From Rhodobacter sp. (GTDB lineage: Bacteria > Pseudomonadota > Alphaproteobacteria > Rhodobacterales > Rhodobacteraceae): 64,000 bases of DNA. Below the pieces are notes generated by a model. The model did not search any database. It was not told the origin of the DNA and saw only the letters and a list, made by a program, of their open reading frames with translations. How positions within the stretch are numbered: the first letter of the stretch is position 1; each line of letters starts with the position of its first letter. A program made the position numbers and the translations under genes. The DNA is taken from the NCBI GenBank assembly GCA_027484145.1, contig JAIXUH010000002.1, forward strand, positions 744,001 to 808,000. Direction: 5' to 3'. This document shows positions 56,768 to 64,000 of the stretch, piece by piece.

Positions 56768-57567
56768 AGGGAGTTCGGCACTATCCGGGGTTTCTGGCAC
56801 TGGCGGTGGGGTGCCTTGTCATTCTCTATGCGCCTCTGGCCGTCGTGGCGGCCTACAGCTTCAACGACTCTGCGTCGATCACGCAATGGGGCGGCTTTTC
56901 GTGGCGCTGGTATGTCGATGTCTTTACCGGCCCCGAGGCTGAGCGTTTCGGCGCCGCCGCGTGGAATTCGCTGACTATCGCCGTGCTGGCCGCAACCGCC
57001 TCCACCGCCATCGCGGTTGCTGCCGCCGTTGCCATGGTGCGCGGCGGGCAGTTCCGGGGCCGCACCGCCACCTATGCGCTAATCAACCTGCCGCTGATGG
57101 TGCCCGAGATCGTGACCGCCGTGGCCGCGCTGATCTTCTTCACGATGGTCGGCATCACCACGGGGTATCTGACGATCCTGATCGCGCACATCACCTTTTG
57201 CATCCCCTTTGCCTTTCTGCCCATTGCCGCCCGCTTGTCGGGGATCGAAGAGGTCTATGAACAGGCGGCCCGCGATCTTTATGCCACCCGAGCGCAGGCC
57301 TTCTGGCTTATCCTGCTGCCGCTGATGATGCCGGGCGTGATTTCGGGCTATCTGCTGGCCTTCATCATCAGCCTTGATGACTTCATCATCACCAACTTCG
57401 TCAAGGGCGCGGGCATGGAAACCCTGCCCACCGCCATCTTCGGCTCGGTCAAACAGGGCATCAAGCCCAACATCATGGCCATCTCGACCATGATGCTGGC
57501 CGTCTCCGTGCTTTTCGTCACGCTGTCCTACATCGCCAACCGTATCGGGCAAAAGACCCGCACCTGA
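56764..57567 (+). CDS. Spermidine/putrescine-type ABC transporter permease (PotC-like)
   Basis: 267 aa, six helices, EAA loop ([26 protein letters not shown]). The PotC stretch [19 protein letters not shown] is present. ATG overlaps the PotB-like stop by 4 bp. Confidence 0.93.
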   Translation: MKGVRHYPGFLALAVGCLVILYAPLAVVAAYSFNDSASITQWGGFSWRWYVDVFTGPEAERFGAAAWNSLTIAVLAATASTAIAVAAAVAMVRGGQFRGRTATYALINLPLMVPEIVTAVAALIFFTMVGITTGYLTILIAHITFCIPFAFLPIAARLSGIEEVYEQAARDLYATRAQAFWLILLPLMMPGVISGYLLAFIISLDDFIITNFVKGAGMETLPTAIFGSVKQGIKPNIMAISTMMLAVSVLFVTLSYIANRIGQKTRT

Positions 57568-57582
57568 ACAGGGAGTATCCCC

Positions 57583-58611
57583 ATGACCAAACTGATGACC
57601 ACCGCTGCCGCCCTTGCCCTGATGGCCGGGGCCGCGCAGGCCGAAGGCAAGCTTTCCGTCTACCACTGGTTCGAATACATCCCGCAAGAACTGGTCGACA
57701 AGTTCGAGGCCGAAACCGGCATCGACGTCACGATCGACACCTATGACAGCAACGAGGCGATGCTGGCCGCGCTCAAGGCGGGTAAGCTGGGCCAGTATGA
57801 CGTGGCCGTGCCCGCCGACTTCATGGTGGGCATCATGGCCGCCGACGGCATGCTTGATACCTTCACGCCGGAGGAGGTGCCAAACCACGCCAACATCGCC
57901 GCGCAATGGATGGATGTGCCCTTTGATGCGGGCCGCAAATCCTCCATCCCCTATCAGTGGGGCTCCACGTCCTTTTCGGTGAACCGCGATGTCTACGCGG
58001 GCGATATCTCCAGCCTTGGCATTATCTTCAACCCGCCGGATGAGCTGAAGGGCAAGATCAACGTGCTCGACAGCCAGAACGAGGTGCTGATTCTGGGCTC
58101 GCTTTACCTCGGCATCCCGCAATGCTCGACCGACCGCGCCCAACTCACGGCGCTGAATGACATGCTGCAGGCCGCCAAGCCGCATTGGGCCAGCTTCGGC
58201 TCTGACACATCAAAAGACGTGCTGGTATCGGGCGATGCGGCCGCGGGGATGATCTACAACGGCTTCTCCGCCAAGGCCCGCGCTGAAGGCGCCAATGTCG
58301 AATACGTCTACCCCAAGGAAGGCCATGTGCTGTGGATGGACAACGTGGTGCTGCTGAAAGACGCCCCCAACCGCGACAATGCGCTGAAATTCATGAACTT
58401 CCTCTTGGTGCCGGAAAACGCCGCTGCCGTAACCAATTATGCCGCCTACACCTCGGGCGTGACGGGGGTTGAGCCTTTCCTTGATGAGGCCATCAAGAAC
58501 AGCCCCGAAAACAACCCGCCCGCCGGCATCACCCCCGGCGCCTTTGCCCAAGCCTGCGATGCCGAAACCCAGAAGCTTTATGATGCGATCTGGACCAACC
58601 TGAAGAAATGA
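57583..58611 (+). CDS. Polyamine-type ABC transporter periplasmic binding protein (PotD/PotF-like)
   Basis: 342 aa. Signal peptide TKLMTTAAALALMAGAAQA (cleavage about residue 20), then LSVYHWFEYIPQELVDKFEAE, typical of PotD/F, plus the acidic substrate-pocket region QYDVAVPADF. The family binds putrescine, spermidine or similar cations. Fifteen bp after the PotC-like gene and closed by a terminator. Confidence 0.94.
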   Translation: MTKLMTTAAALALMAGAAQAEGKLSVYHWFEYIPQELVDKFEAETGIDVTIDTYDSNEAMLAALKAGKLGQYDVAVPADFMVGIMAADGMLDTFTPEEVPNHANIAAQWMDVPFDAGRKSSIPYQWGSTSFSVNRDVYAGDISSLGIIFNPPDELKGKINVLDSQNEVLILGSLYLGIPQCSTDRAQLTALNDMLQAAKPHWASFGSDTSKDVLVSGDAAAGMIYNGFSAKARAEGANVEYVYPKEGHVLWMDNVVLLKDAPNRDNALKFMNFLLVPENAAAVTNYAAYTSGVTGVEPFLDEAIKNSPENNPPAGITPGAFAQACDAETQKLYDAIWTNLKK

Positions 58612-58618
58612 ACCCAAA

Positions 58619-58660
58619 GGGGGGCCGCCGACTCTGATCGCTCCGTCGGCCCCCCAATTT
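58619..58660 (+). terminator. Terminator after the PotABCD-type operon
   Basis: GGGGGGCC-GCC-GAC paired with GTC-GGCCCCCC (3-base bulge), followed by AATTT. It starts 8 bp after the binding-protein stop and separates the transporter from the enzyme genes, perhaps incompletely. Confidence 0.7.
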
Positions 58661-58751
58661 CTGTCTCCAAGCATCCCGGGGTGCGAAAATGGTTGCACCA
58701 CTGGTTCAAGAAACCATTGGAGCGGGGGGCTGGTCCCCGGTAAGGCAAAGC

Positions 58752-59513
58752 ATGAAACTGGCACTCTGGCAGGGGCAATCCCCCGCAGGCGACGACACCT
58801 TTGCCCTTTCGCAGATCAACTCTGCCCTGACCGCCTCCGCTGCCCTGGGCGCGGTCACGCTGGTCGCCCCCGAGGTGTTCCTGCCGGGCTACAATCACGC
58901 CACCATCGCCGCCCTTGCCCAGCCGCGCGGCGGGCCTTGGCACCAGCAGCTTTCGGCGCTATGTCGCGCGGCAGGCTGCGGCCTTGTGCTGGGCTATGCC
59001 GAACGCGCGGGTGATCTGGTCTATAACGCCGCTGTTGCCTTTGACGCCACGGGTACCGAGGTCGCGCATTACCGCAAGCTGCAACTCTTCGGCCCGCGCG
59101 AAAAAGCCATCTATGCGCCCGGTGACAGCCTTTGCACCTTTGACCTGCAGGGCGTGAAATGCGGGCTTCTGATCTGTTATGACATTGAATTTGCCCATCT
59201 TGTGCGGGCCTATGCCGAACAGGGCGCGCAGCTGATTCTGGTGCCAACCGCCAACCCCGTGCCCAACCTGCACGTCAGCCGCCTTGTGGTGCCCGCCCAT
59301 GCGATCAATCACGGTGTGACCATCGTCTATGCCAATTATGCAGGGCAAGACGGCGACATCACCTATTGCGGCGGCTCTACCATCGTGGCCCCCGACGCCG
59401 AGGTGCTGGCCTATGCCGGGCCCACGCCGGCGCTTTTGGTCGCCGACATTTCCCGTGCACCCGACCGTGCCCTGCTGCAGACGCAGCTTGCCGATTACCG
59501 CCCGCTTAGGTGA
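58752..59513 (+). CDS. Carbon-nitrogen hydrolase (nitrilase superfamily)
   Basis: 253 aa. Catalytic triad visible: Glu41 (APEVFLPGYN), Lys109 (HYRKLQLFG), Cys142 (LLICYDIEF). Hydrolyses amides or nitriles; among polyamine contexts an N-carbamoylputrescine-type amidase is one idea, but length and context do not fix it. ATG 58752. The next gene begins 3 bp after its stop, so both enzymes are co-translated. Confidence 0.88.
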   Translation: MKLALWQGQSPAGDDTFALSQINSALTASAALGAVTLVAPEVFLPGYNHATIAALAQPRGGPWHQQLSALCRAAGCGLVLGYAERAGDLVYNAAVAFDATGTEVAHYRKLQLFGPREKAIYAPGDSLCTFDLQGVKCGLLICYDIEFAHLVRAYAEQGAQLILVPTANPVPNLHVSRLVVPAHAINHGVTIVYANYAGQDGDITYCGGSTIVAPDAEVLAYAGPTPALLVADISRAPDRALLQTQLADYRPLR

Positions 59514-59516
59514 GTC

Positions 59517-61601
59517 ATGCCCAAAGACACCCGCCCCACTCGCTATGACGTCCTGTTTGAGCCCGTTCGCATCGGGCCAAAACTGGCCAAGAACCGCTTT
59601 TATCAGGTGCCCCATTGCAATGGCGGCGGCTATCGCGACCCTTCGGCCGTGGTGGAAATGCGCCGGACAAAGGCCGAGGGCGGCTGGGGCGTGATCTTCA
59701 CCGAACAGACCGAGATTCACCCCACCTCGGAAATCACCCCCTTCATCGAACAGCACCTGTGGGATGACCGGGATATTCCCGCCCTTGCCCGCATGGCCGA
59801 GGCGATGAAGTCACACGGTGCCCTTGCGGGGATCCAACTGGCCTACAGCGGCATCAATGGCCCCAACCTTTACAGCCGCGAGGTGCCCTTGGCCGTTACG
59901 GGCGGGCCGATTCTGACCTTTACCTCAGACCCCGTTCAGGCCCGCACGATGGACCGCGCCGATATCCGCGATCTGCGCCGCTGGTTCCGCAATGCGTTCC
60001 GACGCAGCCAGCAGGCGGGGTTTGACCTGATCTGCCTTTATGGCGCGCATGGCTTTGGCATCCTCCAACACTTCCTGTCGCGCGCCACCAACCAGCGCAC
60101 CGATGAATACGGCGGCAGCCTTGAAAATCGCGCGCGGTTCTTGCGTGAAGTCATTGAAGATGCCCGCGAAGAAACCAAGGGCGAGATGGCCATTTCCCTG
60201 CGCCTATCGCTTCACGAAGCCGGTGATCTTGGCTTTTCCAACGCCGAGGTGCGCGATTTCATCGAAATGCACGGCGACCTGCCCGATATCTGGGATCTGG
60301 CCCATGGCACGTGGGAGGCCTGCTCTGGCACATCGCGCTTCAAGCCCGAAGCCGCACAAGAAGACCTTGTACGCGGCATCAAGGCGCTAACCTCCAAACC
60401 CGTTGTCGGCGTGGGGCGCTTTACCAGCGCGGATGAGATGGTGCGGCAAATCCGGTCCGGCATCCTTGATTTCATTGGGGCCGCCCGCCCATCCATCGCC
60501 GACCCGTTCCTGCCGAAAAAGATCGAGGAAGGCCGCTTCGATGACATCCGCGAATGCATCGGCTGCAACATCTGTGTCAGCGGTGACATGACGGGCGGCA
60601 TTTCCCGCTGCACCCAGAACACCGCCTTCATGGAAGAATGGCGCAAGGGTTGGCACCCCGAACGCATGGCCCCAAAGGGCCGGTCCGACAGCGTGCTGAT
60701 CATCGGCGCAGGCCCTGCGGGGCTGGAGGCCGCGCATATTCTTGGCAAGCGCGGCTATCAGGTGACTCTGGCCGAGACTGGCACAACCCTTGGCGGGCGC
60801 GTCGCGCGCGAACGCACCCTGCCGGGGCTGTCGGCTTGGGGCCGGGTGGCCGACTACCGCACAGGCCAGATCGCACCCTTGCCCAATGTGCAGACTTACC
60901 TCGACAGCCGCCTTTCGGCCGATGATGTGCTGGCCATGGGCGCGCAGCATGTGGCGATTGCGACAGGCGCGCACTGGCGGCGCGATGCGGTGGCGCGGCT
61001 GCATCTGCACCCGATCCCGACCGATGCCGCCATGCCGGTCTTTTCCCCCGATGACATCATGGCGGGCGGCGGCCCCATGGGCGGGCGCGTTGTGCTTTAT
61101 GATGATGACCATTTCTACATGGGCTCGGTCATCGCCGAGGTGCTGGTGGCGCGCGGCTGCCGGGTCGAATTCGTCTGCCCCGCCGTCAAGGTGGCGGAAT
61201 GGGCCGAAAACACGTTGGAACAGGCAACGATCCAGCGCCGGTTGATGGAGCTGGACGTGACACTGCACCTCTCCAAAGCACCCGAGGCGGTGCTGGGCGA
61301 CGCCGTCACCCTTGCCTGCCTGTGGACAGGCCGCACCAGCACCCTTCCCTGTGACGCCGTGGTCATGGTCACCTCGCGCCGCCCTGACGACGCCCTCTAT
61401 CACGCCGTGCGCGCCCGCAACTGGGCTGCAGCGGGCATCCAAAGCGTCACGCTGATCGGCGACGCCGCCGCCCCCGCCCCCATCGCATGGGCCACCTATG
61501 CCGGTCGCCGCTACGCCGAGGAACTTGACGCGCCAGATCGGGGCGACGCCCTGCCCTTCCGCCGCGAAATCGCAGAGCTTTTGCCGCAAGACCCAGCCTG
61601 A
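59517..61601 (+). CDS. Trimethylamine/dimethylamine dehydrogenase-like flavoprotein (Old Yellow Enzyme plus FAD/NAD domain)
   Basis: 694 aa. N-terminal OYE-type FMN barrel with the TMADH-like opening (YDVLFEPVRIGPKLAKNRFY, residues 9-28) and VPHCNGGGYRDPS; barrel end GAARPSIADPF. A 4Fe-4S cysteine cluster follows (CIGCNICV, then C further on in RCTQN). From about 390 a Rossmann domain (VLIIGAGPAGLEAAHILGKRG) leads a FAD/NAD-like region. The family oxidatively demethylates tertiary or secondary amines. Together with the nitrilase and PotABCD-type importer this suggests breakdown of an imported N-methylated amine; the substrate is unknown. Confidence 0.9.
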   Translation: MPKDTRPTRYDVLFEPVRIGPKLAKNRFYQVPHCNGGGYRDPSAVVEMRRTKAEGGWGVIFTEQTEIHPTSEITPFIEQHLWDDRDIPALARMAEAMKSHGALAGIQLAYSGINGPNLYSREVPLAVTGGPILTFTSDPVQARTMDRADIRDLRRWFRNAFRRSQQAGFDLICLYGAHGFGILQHFLSRATNQRTDEYGGSLENRARFLREVIEDAREETKGEMAISLRLSLHEAGDLGFSNAEVRDFIEMHGDLPDIWDLAHGTWEACSGTSRFKPEAAQEDLVRGIKALTSKPVVGVGRFTSADEMVRQIRSGILDFIGAARPSIADPFLPKKIEEGRFDDIRECIGCNICVSGDMTGGISRCTQNTAFMEEWRKGWHPERMAPKGRSDSVLIIGAGPAGLEAAHILGKRGYQVTLAETGTTLGGRVARERTLPGLSAWGRVADYRTGQIAPLPNVQTYLDSRLSADDVLAMGAQHVAIATGAHWRRDAVARLHLHPIPTDAAMPVFSPDDIMAGGGPMGGRVVLYDDDHFYMGSVIAEVLVARGCRVEFVCPAVKVAEWAENTLEQATIQRRLMELDVTLHLSKAPEAVLGDAVTLACLWTGRTSTLPCDAVVMVTSRRPDDALYHAVRARNWAAAGIQSVTLIGDAAAPAPIAWATYAGRRYAEELDAPDRGDALPFRREIAELLPQDPA

Positions 61602-61625
61602 CCATCTGCCACCGCGCACCATATG

Positions 61626-61656
61626 AAAAAGGCCCACCATTCCGGCGGGCCTTTTC
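61626..61656. terminator. Bidirectional terminator between the flavoprotein and nrdJ
   Basis: AAAAAGGCCCACC - loop - GGCGGGCCTTTT: a stem with T-runs on both strands, 24 bp after the flavoprotein stop and 25 bp after the nrdJ stop. It serves both convergent genes. Confidence 0.8.
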
Positions 61657-61680
61657 ACTACCGTGATCCGCAGCCTCAGA

Positions 61681-64000
61681 TCAGCTGCAGCCGCTCGTGC
61701 CGCCGCAGGTGTTGCACTTCATGCAGGTGCCGTTGCGCACCAGCGTGTAGTTGCCGCACTCGCCGCAGGGGTCACCCTCGTAGCCCTGCATCTTGGCCTT
61801 CACGCGGGCGTCCATGCTGCCTGCGCCAAGGGCATAGGCCGAGGTGCTTTCTGAAAAGCCCGTCAGGCGGGTTTCCGGCACCAGCGTGTTCAGCACCGAC
61901 ACCGGGTCTGTGCCGGTGGCAAGCGCTGTCGCCCCCATGCCGCCCTGCAGCACCACCAGTTCCTGCGGCAGACGCTTGCGCAGATAGCCGGTCGAGCTGA
62001 TCTGACGCAGCACTTCCAACCCCCGCGTGGCGGCGGCATCGTTCACAGGGGCCACGTTGGGTTTGCCCTCGTCATCACCGCGACCAAGGTCGTCAAAGGA
62101 TGCTCCGGTCGGCTTCACATGCGCCAGATCGGTGCGGTCCAGATAGGATACGGCCAGTTCGCGGAAGATGTAGTCAAGGATCGAGGTCGCATTCTTGATG
62201 CTGTCGTTGCCCTGCACCATGCCTGCCGGTTCAAAGCGGGTGAAGGTGAAGGCTTCGACAAACTCTTCCAGCGGCACGCCGTATTGCAGGCCAACCGACA
62301 CCGCGATGGCAAAGTTGTTCATCATGGCGCGGAAGCCCGCACCTTCCTTGTGCATGTCGATGAATATCTCGCCCAGAGAGCCGTCCTGATACTCGCCGGT
62401 CCGCAGATACACTTTGTGACCGCCGACAATCGCCTTCTGGGTATAGCCCTTGCGCCGCTCGGGCAGCTTTTCGCGGTGGCTGCGGACGATTTCCTTGACG
62501 ATGACCTTTTCCACGATCTTTTCGGCCAAGACAGCCGCCTTTTCGTGCAAGGAGCCGTTGAGCAGAACCTCTTCGGCCTCTTCGTCGTCTTCGATCAACG
62601 CCGCTGCCAAGGGCTGGCTCAGCTTGGACCCGTCGCGATAGAGCGCGTTGGCCTTGATCCCCAGCGAATGCGACAGCTCATAGGCCGACAGCGTTTCCTC
62701 GATCGTGGCCGAGTTTGGCATGTTGATCGTCTTGGAGATCGCGCCCGAGATGAAGGATTGCGCCGCCGCCATCATGTAGATGTGGCTGTCAACCGACAGA
62801 TAACGCTTGCCTTTCTTCCCGCAAGGGTTGGCGCAGTCAAACACGCTCAGGTGCTTTTCCTTCAGGAACGGCGCGCCTTCCAGAGTCATCGTGCCGCAAA
62901 CATGGTCATTGGCGGCATCGATCTGCGCCTTGGTAAAGCCAAGGTGACGCAGCAGGTCAAAGGTCGGGTCGTTCAGCTTGTCTGCCGGAATGCCCAGCGT
63001 GCCCTTGCAGAAGTCTTCGCCCAGCGTCCACTGGTTGAACACAAAGCGGATGTCAAAGGCCGAAGGCAGCGCGGCCTCGATCTTCTCAATCTCGCGCGGG
63101 CCAAAGCCGTGGCCGATCAGCGCGGTGTGGTTGATCGCCGGGGCTTGCGCGATGGAGCCGTGGCCGACAGCATAGGCCACAATCTCGGCCACCTGATGGC
63201 CGGGATAGCCCAAAGCCTCCAGCGCGCCGGGAACCGACTGGTTGATGATCTTGAAGTAACCGCCACCGGCCAGCTTCTTGAACTTCACCAGCGCGAAATC
63301 TGGCTCGATCCCCGTCGTGTCGCAATCCATCACCAGACCAATGGTGCCGGTCGGCGCAATAACGGTGGTCTGGGCGTTGCGGAAACCATGCGCCTCGCCC
63401 AAGGCAAGCGCCTCGTCCCATGCGCTGCGGGCCAAAGCCACCAGCGTCTTGTCGGGGCAGTTTGCATAGTCCAGCGGCACCGGGGCCACGTTGACGGCCT
63501 CATACCCCGCCCGTTCGCCAAAGGCGGCGCGGCGGTGGTTGCGGATCACGCGCAGCATATGCGCGGCGTTGCGGCCATAGCCCGGGAAAGCGCCCAATTC
63601 GCGCGCCATTTCGGCGCTGGTGGCATAGGCCACGCCGGTCATCACAGCAGACAATGCGCCACACAGGGCACGGCCTTCGGCCGAGTCATAGCCAAGGCCC
63701 ATGTTCATCAGCAGACCGCCGATGTTGGCATAGCCAAGGCCCAAGGTGCGGAAGTCATAGGACCGCTGCGCGATTTCCTTGGACGGGAACTGCGCCATCA
63801 TCACGCTGATTTCCAGCGTGACCGTCCACAGCCGGCTGGCGTGGATATAGCCATCGGCATCGAACTTGGCGTCCTTGAAGAAGGTCAGCAGGTTCATCGA
63901 CGCAAGGTTGCAGGCGGTATCATCCAGGAACATGTATTCCGAGCAAGGGTTCGATCCGCGGATCGCGCCATCTTCGGGGCAGGTGTGCCATGCGTTGACG
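61681..64000 (-). CDS. nrdJ: Vitamin B12-dependent (class II) ribonucleotide reductase, 5' end outside window
   Basis: Only the C-terminal ~770 residues are present; the frame runs off the right edge. Class II NrdJ features: [21 protein letters not shown] at the edge, [18 protein letters not shown], and [15 protein letters not shown]. The C-terminal Cys-rich tail [24 protein letters not shown] re-reduces the active site. It makes deoxyribonucleotides using adenosylcobalamin and needs no oxygen. The upstream promoter and any cobalamin riboswitch would lie outside this window. Confidence 0.96.
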   Translation of the reverse strand, partial: VNAWHTCPEDGAIRGSNPCSEYMFLDDTACNLASMNLLTFFKDAKFDADGYIHASRLWTVTLEISVMMAQFPSKEIAQRSYDFRTLGLGYANIGGLLMNMGLGYDSAEGRALCGALSAVMTGVAYATSAEMARELGAFPGYGRNAAHMLRVIRNHRRAAFGERAGYEAVNVAPVPLDYANCPDKTLVALARSAWDEALALGEAHGFRNAQTTVIAPTGTIGLVMDCDTTGIEPDFALVKFKKLAGGGYFKIINQSVPGALEALGYPGHQVAEIVAYAVGHGSIAQAPAINHTALIGHGFGPREIEKIEAALPSAFDIRFVFNQWTLGEDFCKGTLGIPADKLNDPTFDLLRHLGFTKAQIDAANDHVCGTMTLEGAPFLKEKHLSVFDCANPCGKKGKRYLSVDSHIYMMAAAQSFISGAISKTINMPNSATIEETLSAYELSHSLGIKANALYRDGSKLSQPLAAALIEDDEEAEEVLLNGSLHEKAAVLAEKIVEKVIVKEIVRSHREKLPERRKGYTQKAIVGGHKVYLRTGEYQDGSLGEIFIDMHKEGAGFRAMMNNFAIAVSVGLQYGVPLEEFVEAFTFTRFEPAGMVQGNDSIKNATSILDYIFRELAVSYLDRTDLAHVKPTGASFDDLGRGDDEGKPNVAPVNDAAATRGLEVLRQISSTGYLRKRLPQELVVLQGGMGATALATGTDPVSVLNTLVPETRLTGFSESTSAYALGAGSMDARVKAKMQGYEGDPCGECGNYTLVRNGTCMKCNTCGGTSGCS

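Overview
The window looks like chromosomal DNA from an alphaproteobacterium of the family Rhodobacteraceae (the roseobacter/rhodobacter group). Evidence: high GC content; the arrangement accB-accC, aat, DUF2155, mlaD and an NDUFA12-type complex I accessory gene; paired GcvT-family FAD oxidoreductases; a B12-dependent ribonucleotide reductase; and several polyamine or methylamine type genes. Species cannot be named from the sequence alone. No plasmid, phage or insertion-sequence hallmark gene was seen.

Layout. 0-5.6 kb: two GcvT-family FAD oxidoreductases (dimethylglycine/sarcosine dehydrogenase type; the first is cut by the window edge) with a divergent LysR regulator. 5.8-7.9 kb: a sensor-less hybrid histidine kinase convergent with an XRE regulator. 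8.0-11.4 kb: a reductive pyrimidine catabolism operon, preT-dedA-preA, with a RutR-like palindrome in front. 11.6-17.3 kb: housekeeping accB-accC, a beta-hydroxyacid dehydrogenase/LysR pair, aat, DUF2155, mlaD and NDUFA12. 17.4-21.4 kb: kup, clpX and clpP. 21.6-29.5 kb: an interrupted photolyase-like gene, a CDP-alcohol phosphatidyltransferase, a YnjBCD-type ABC transporter, a histidine kinase, a metallo-hydrolase and tRNA-Asn(GTT).

30-43.5 kb is the most unusual region. It holds a gene of about 666 codons made almost entirely of a strict (D/N)-E-X tripeptide repeat. Next to it are a type I secretion adaptor and ABC protein whose nucleotide-binding domain has degenerate Q-loop, signature and H-loop motifs, a 2-oxoglutarate/Fe(II) oxygenase, two overlapping HExxH metallopeptidase-like genes (one exported), an FG-GAP/RTX giant with a typical type I secretion C-terminus, and a TIGR03032-family gene. 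I read this as a candidate island for secretion and modification of acidic, metal-binding proteins. That is inference from neighbourhood and composition. An intact photolyase-like gene follows; its domain order appears circularly permuted.

44-54 kb: a histidine-decarboxylase-like PLP enzyme, two tandem small exported proteins with identical four-cysteine spacing, an EamA transporter, then about 4 kb of decayed genes (a SARP/BTAD-type regulator, an unidentified gene and an animal-type heme peroxidase), a small membrane protein, an ABC1 kinase and a DUF427 gene. 54-61.6 kb: a LuxR-type regulator divergent from a PotABCD-type transporter, then a nitrilase-family hydrolase and a trimethylamine-dehydrogenase-like flavoenzyme, probably one uptake and degradation unit for an amine. 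The window ends inside nrdJ.
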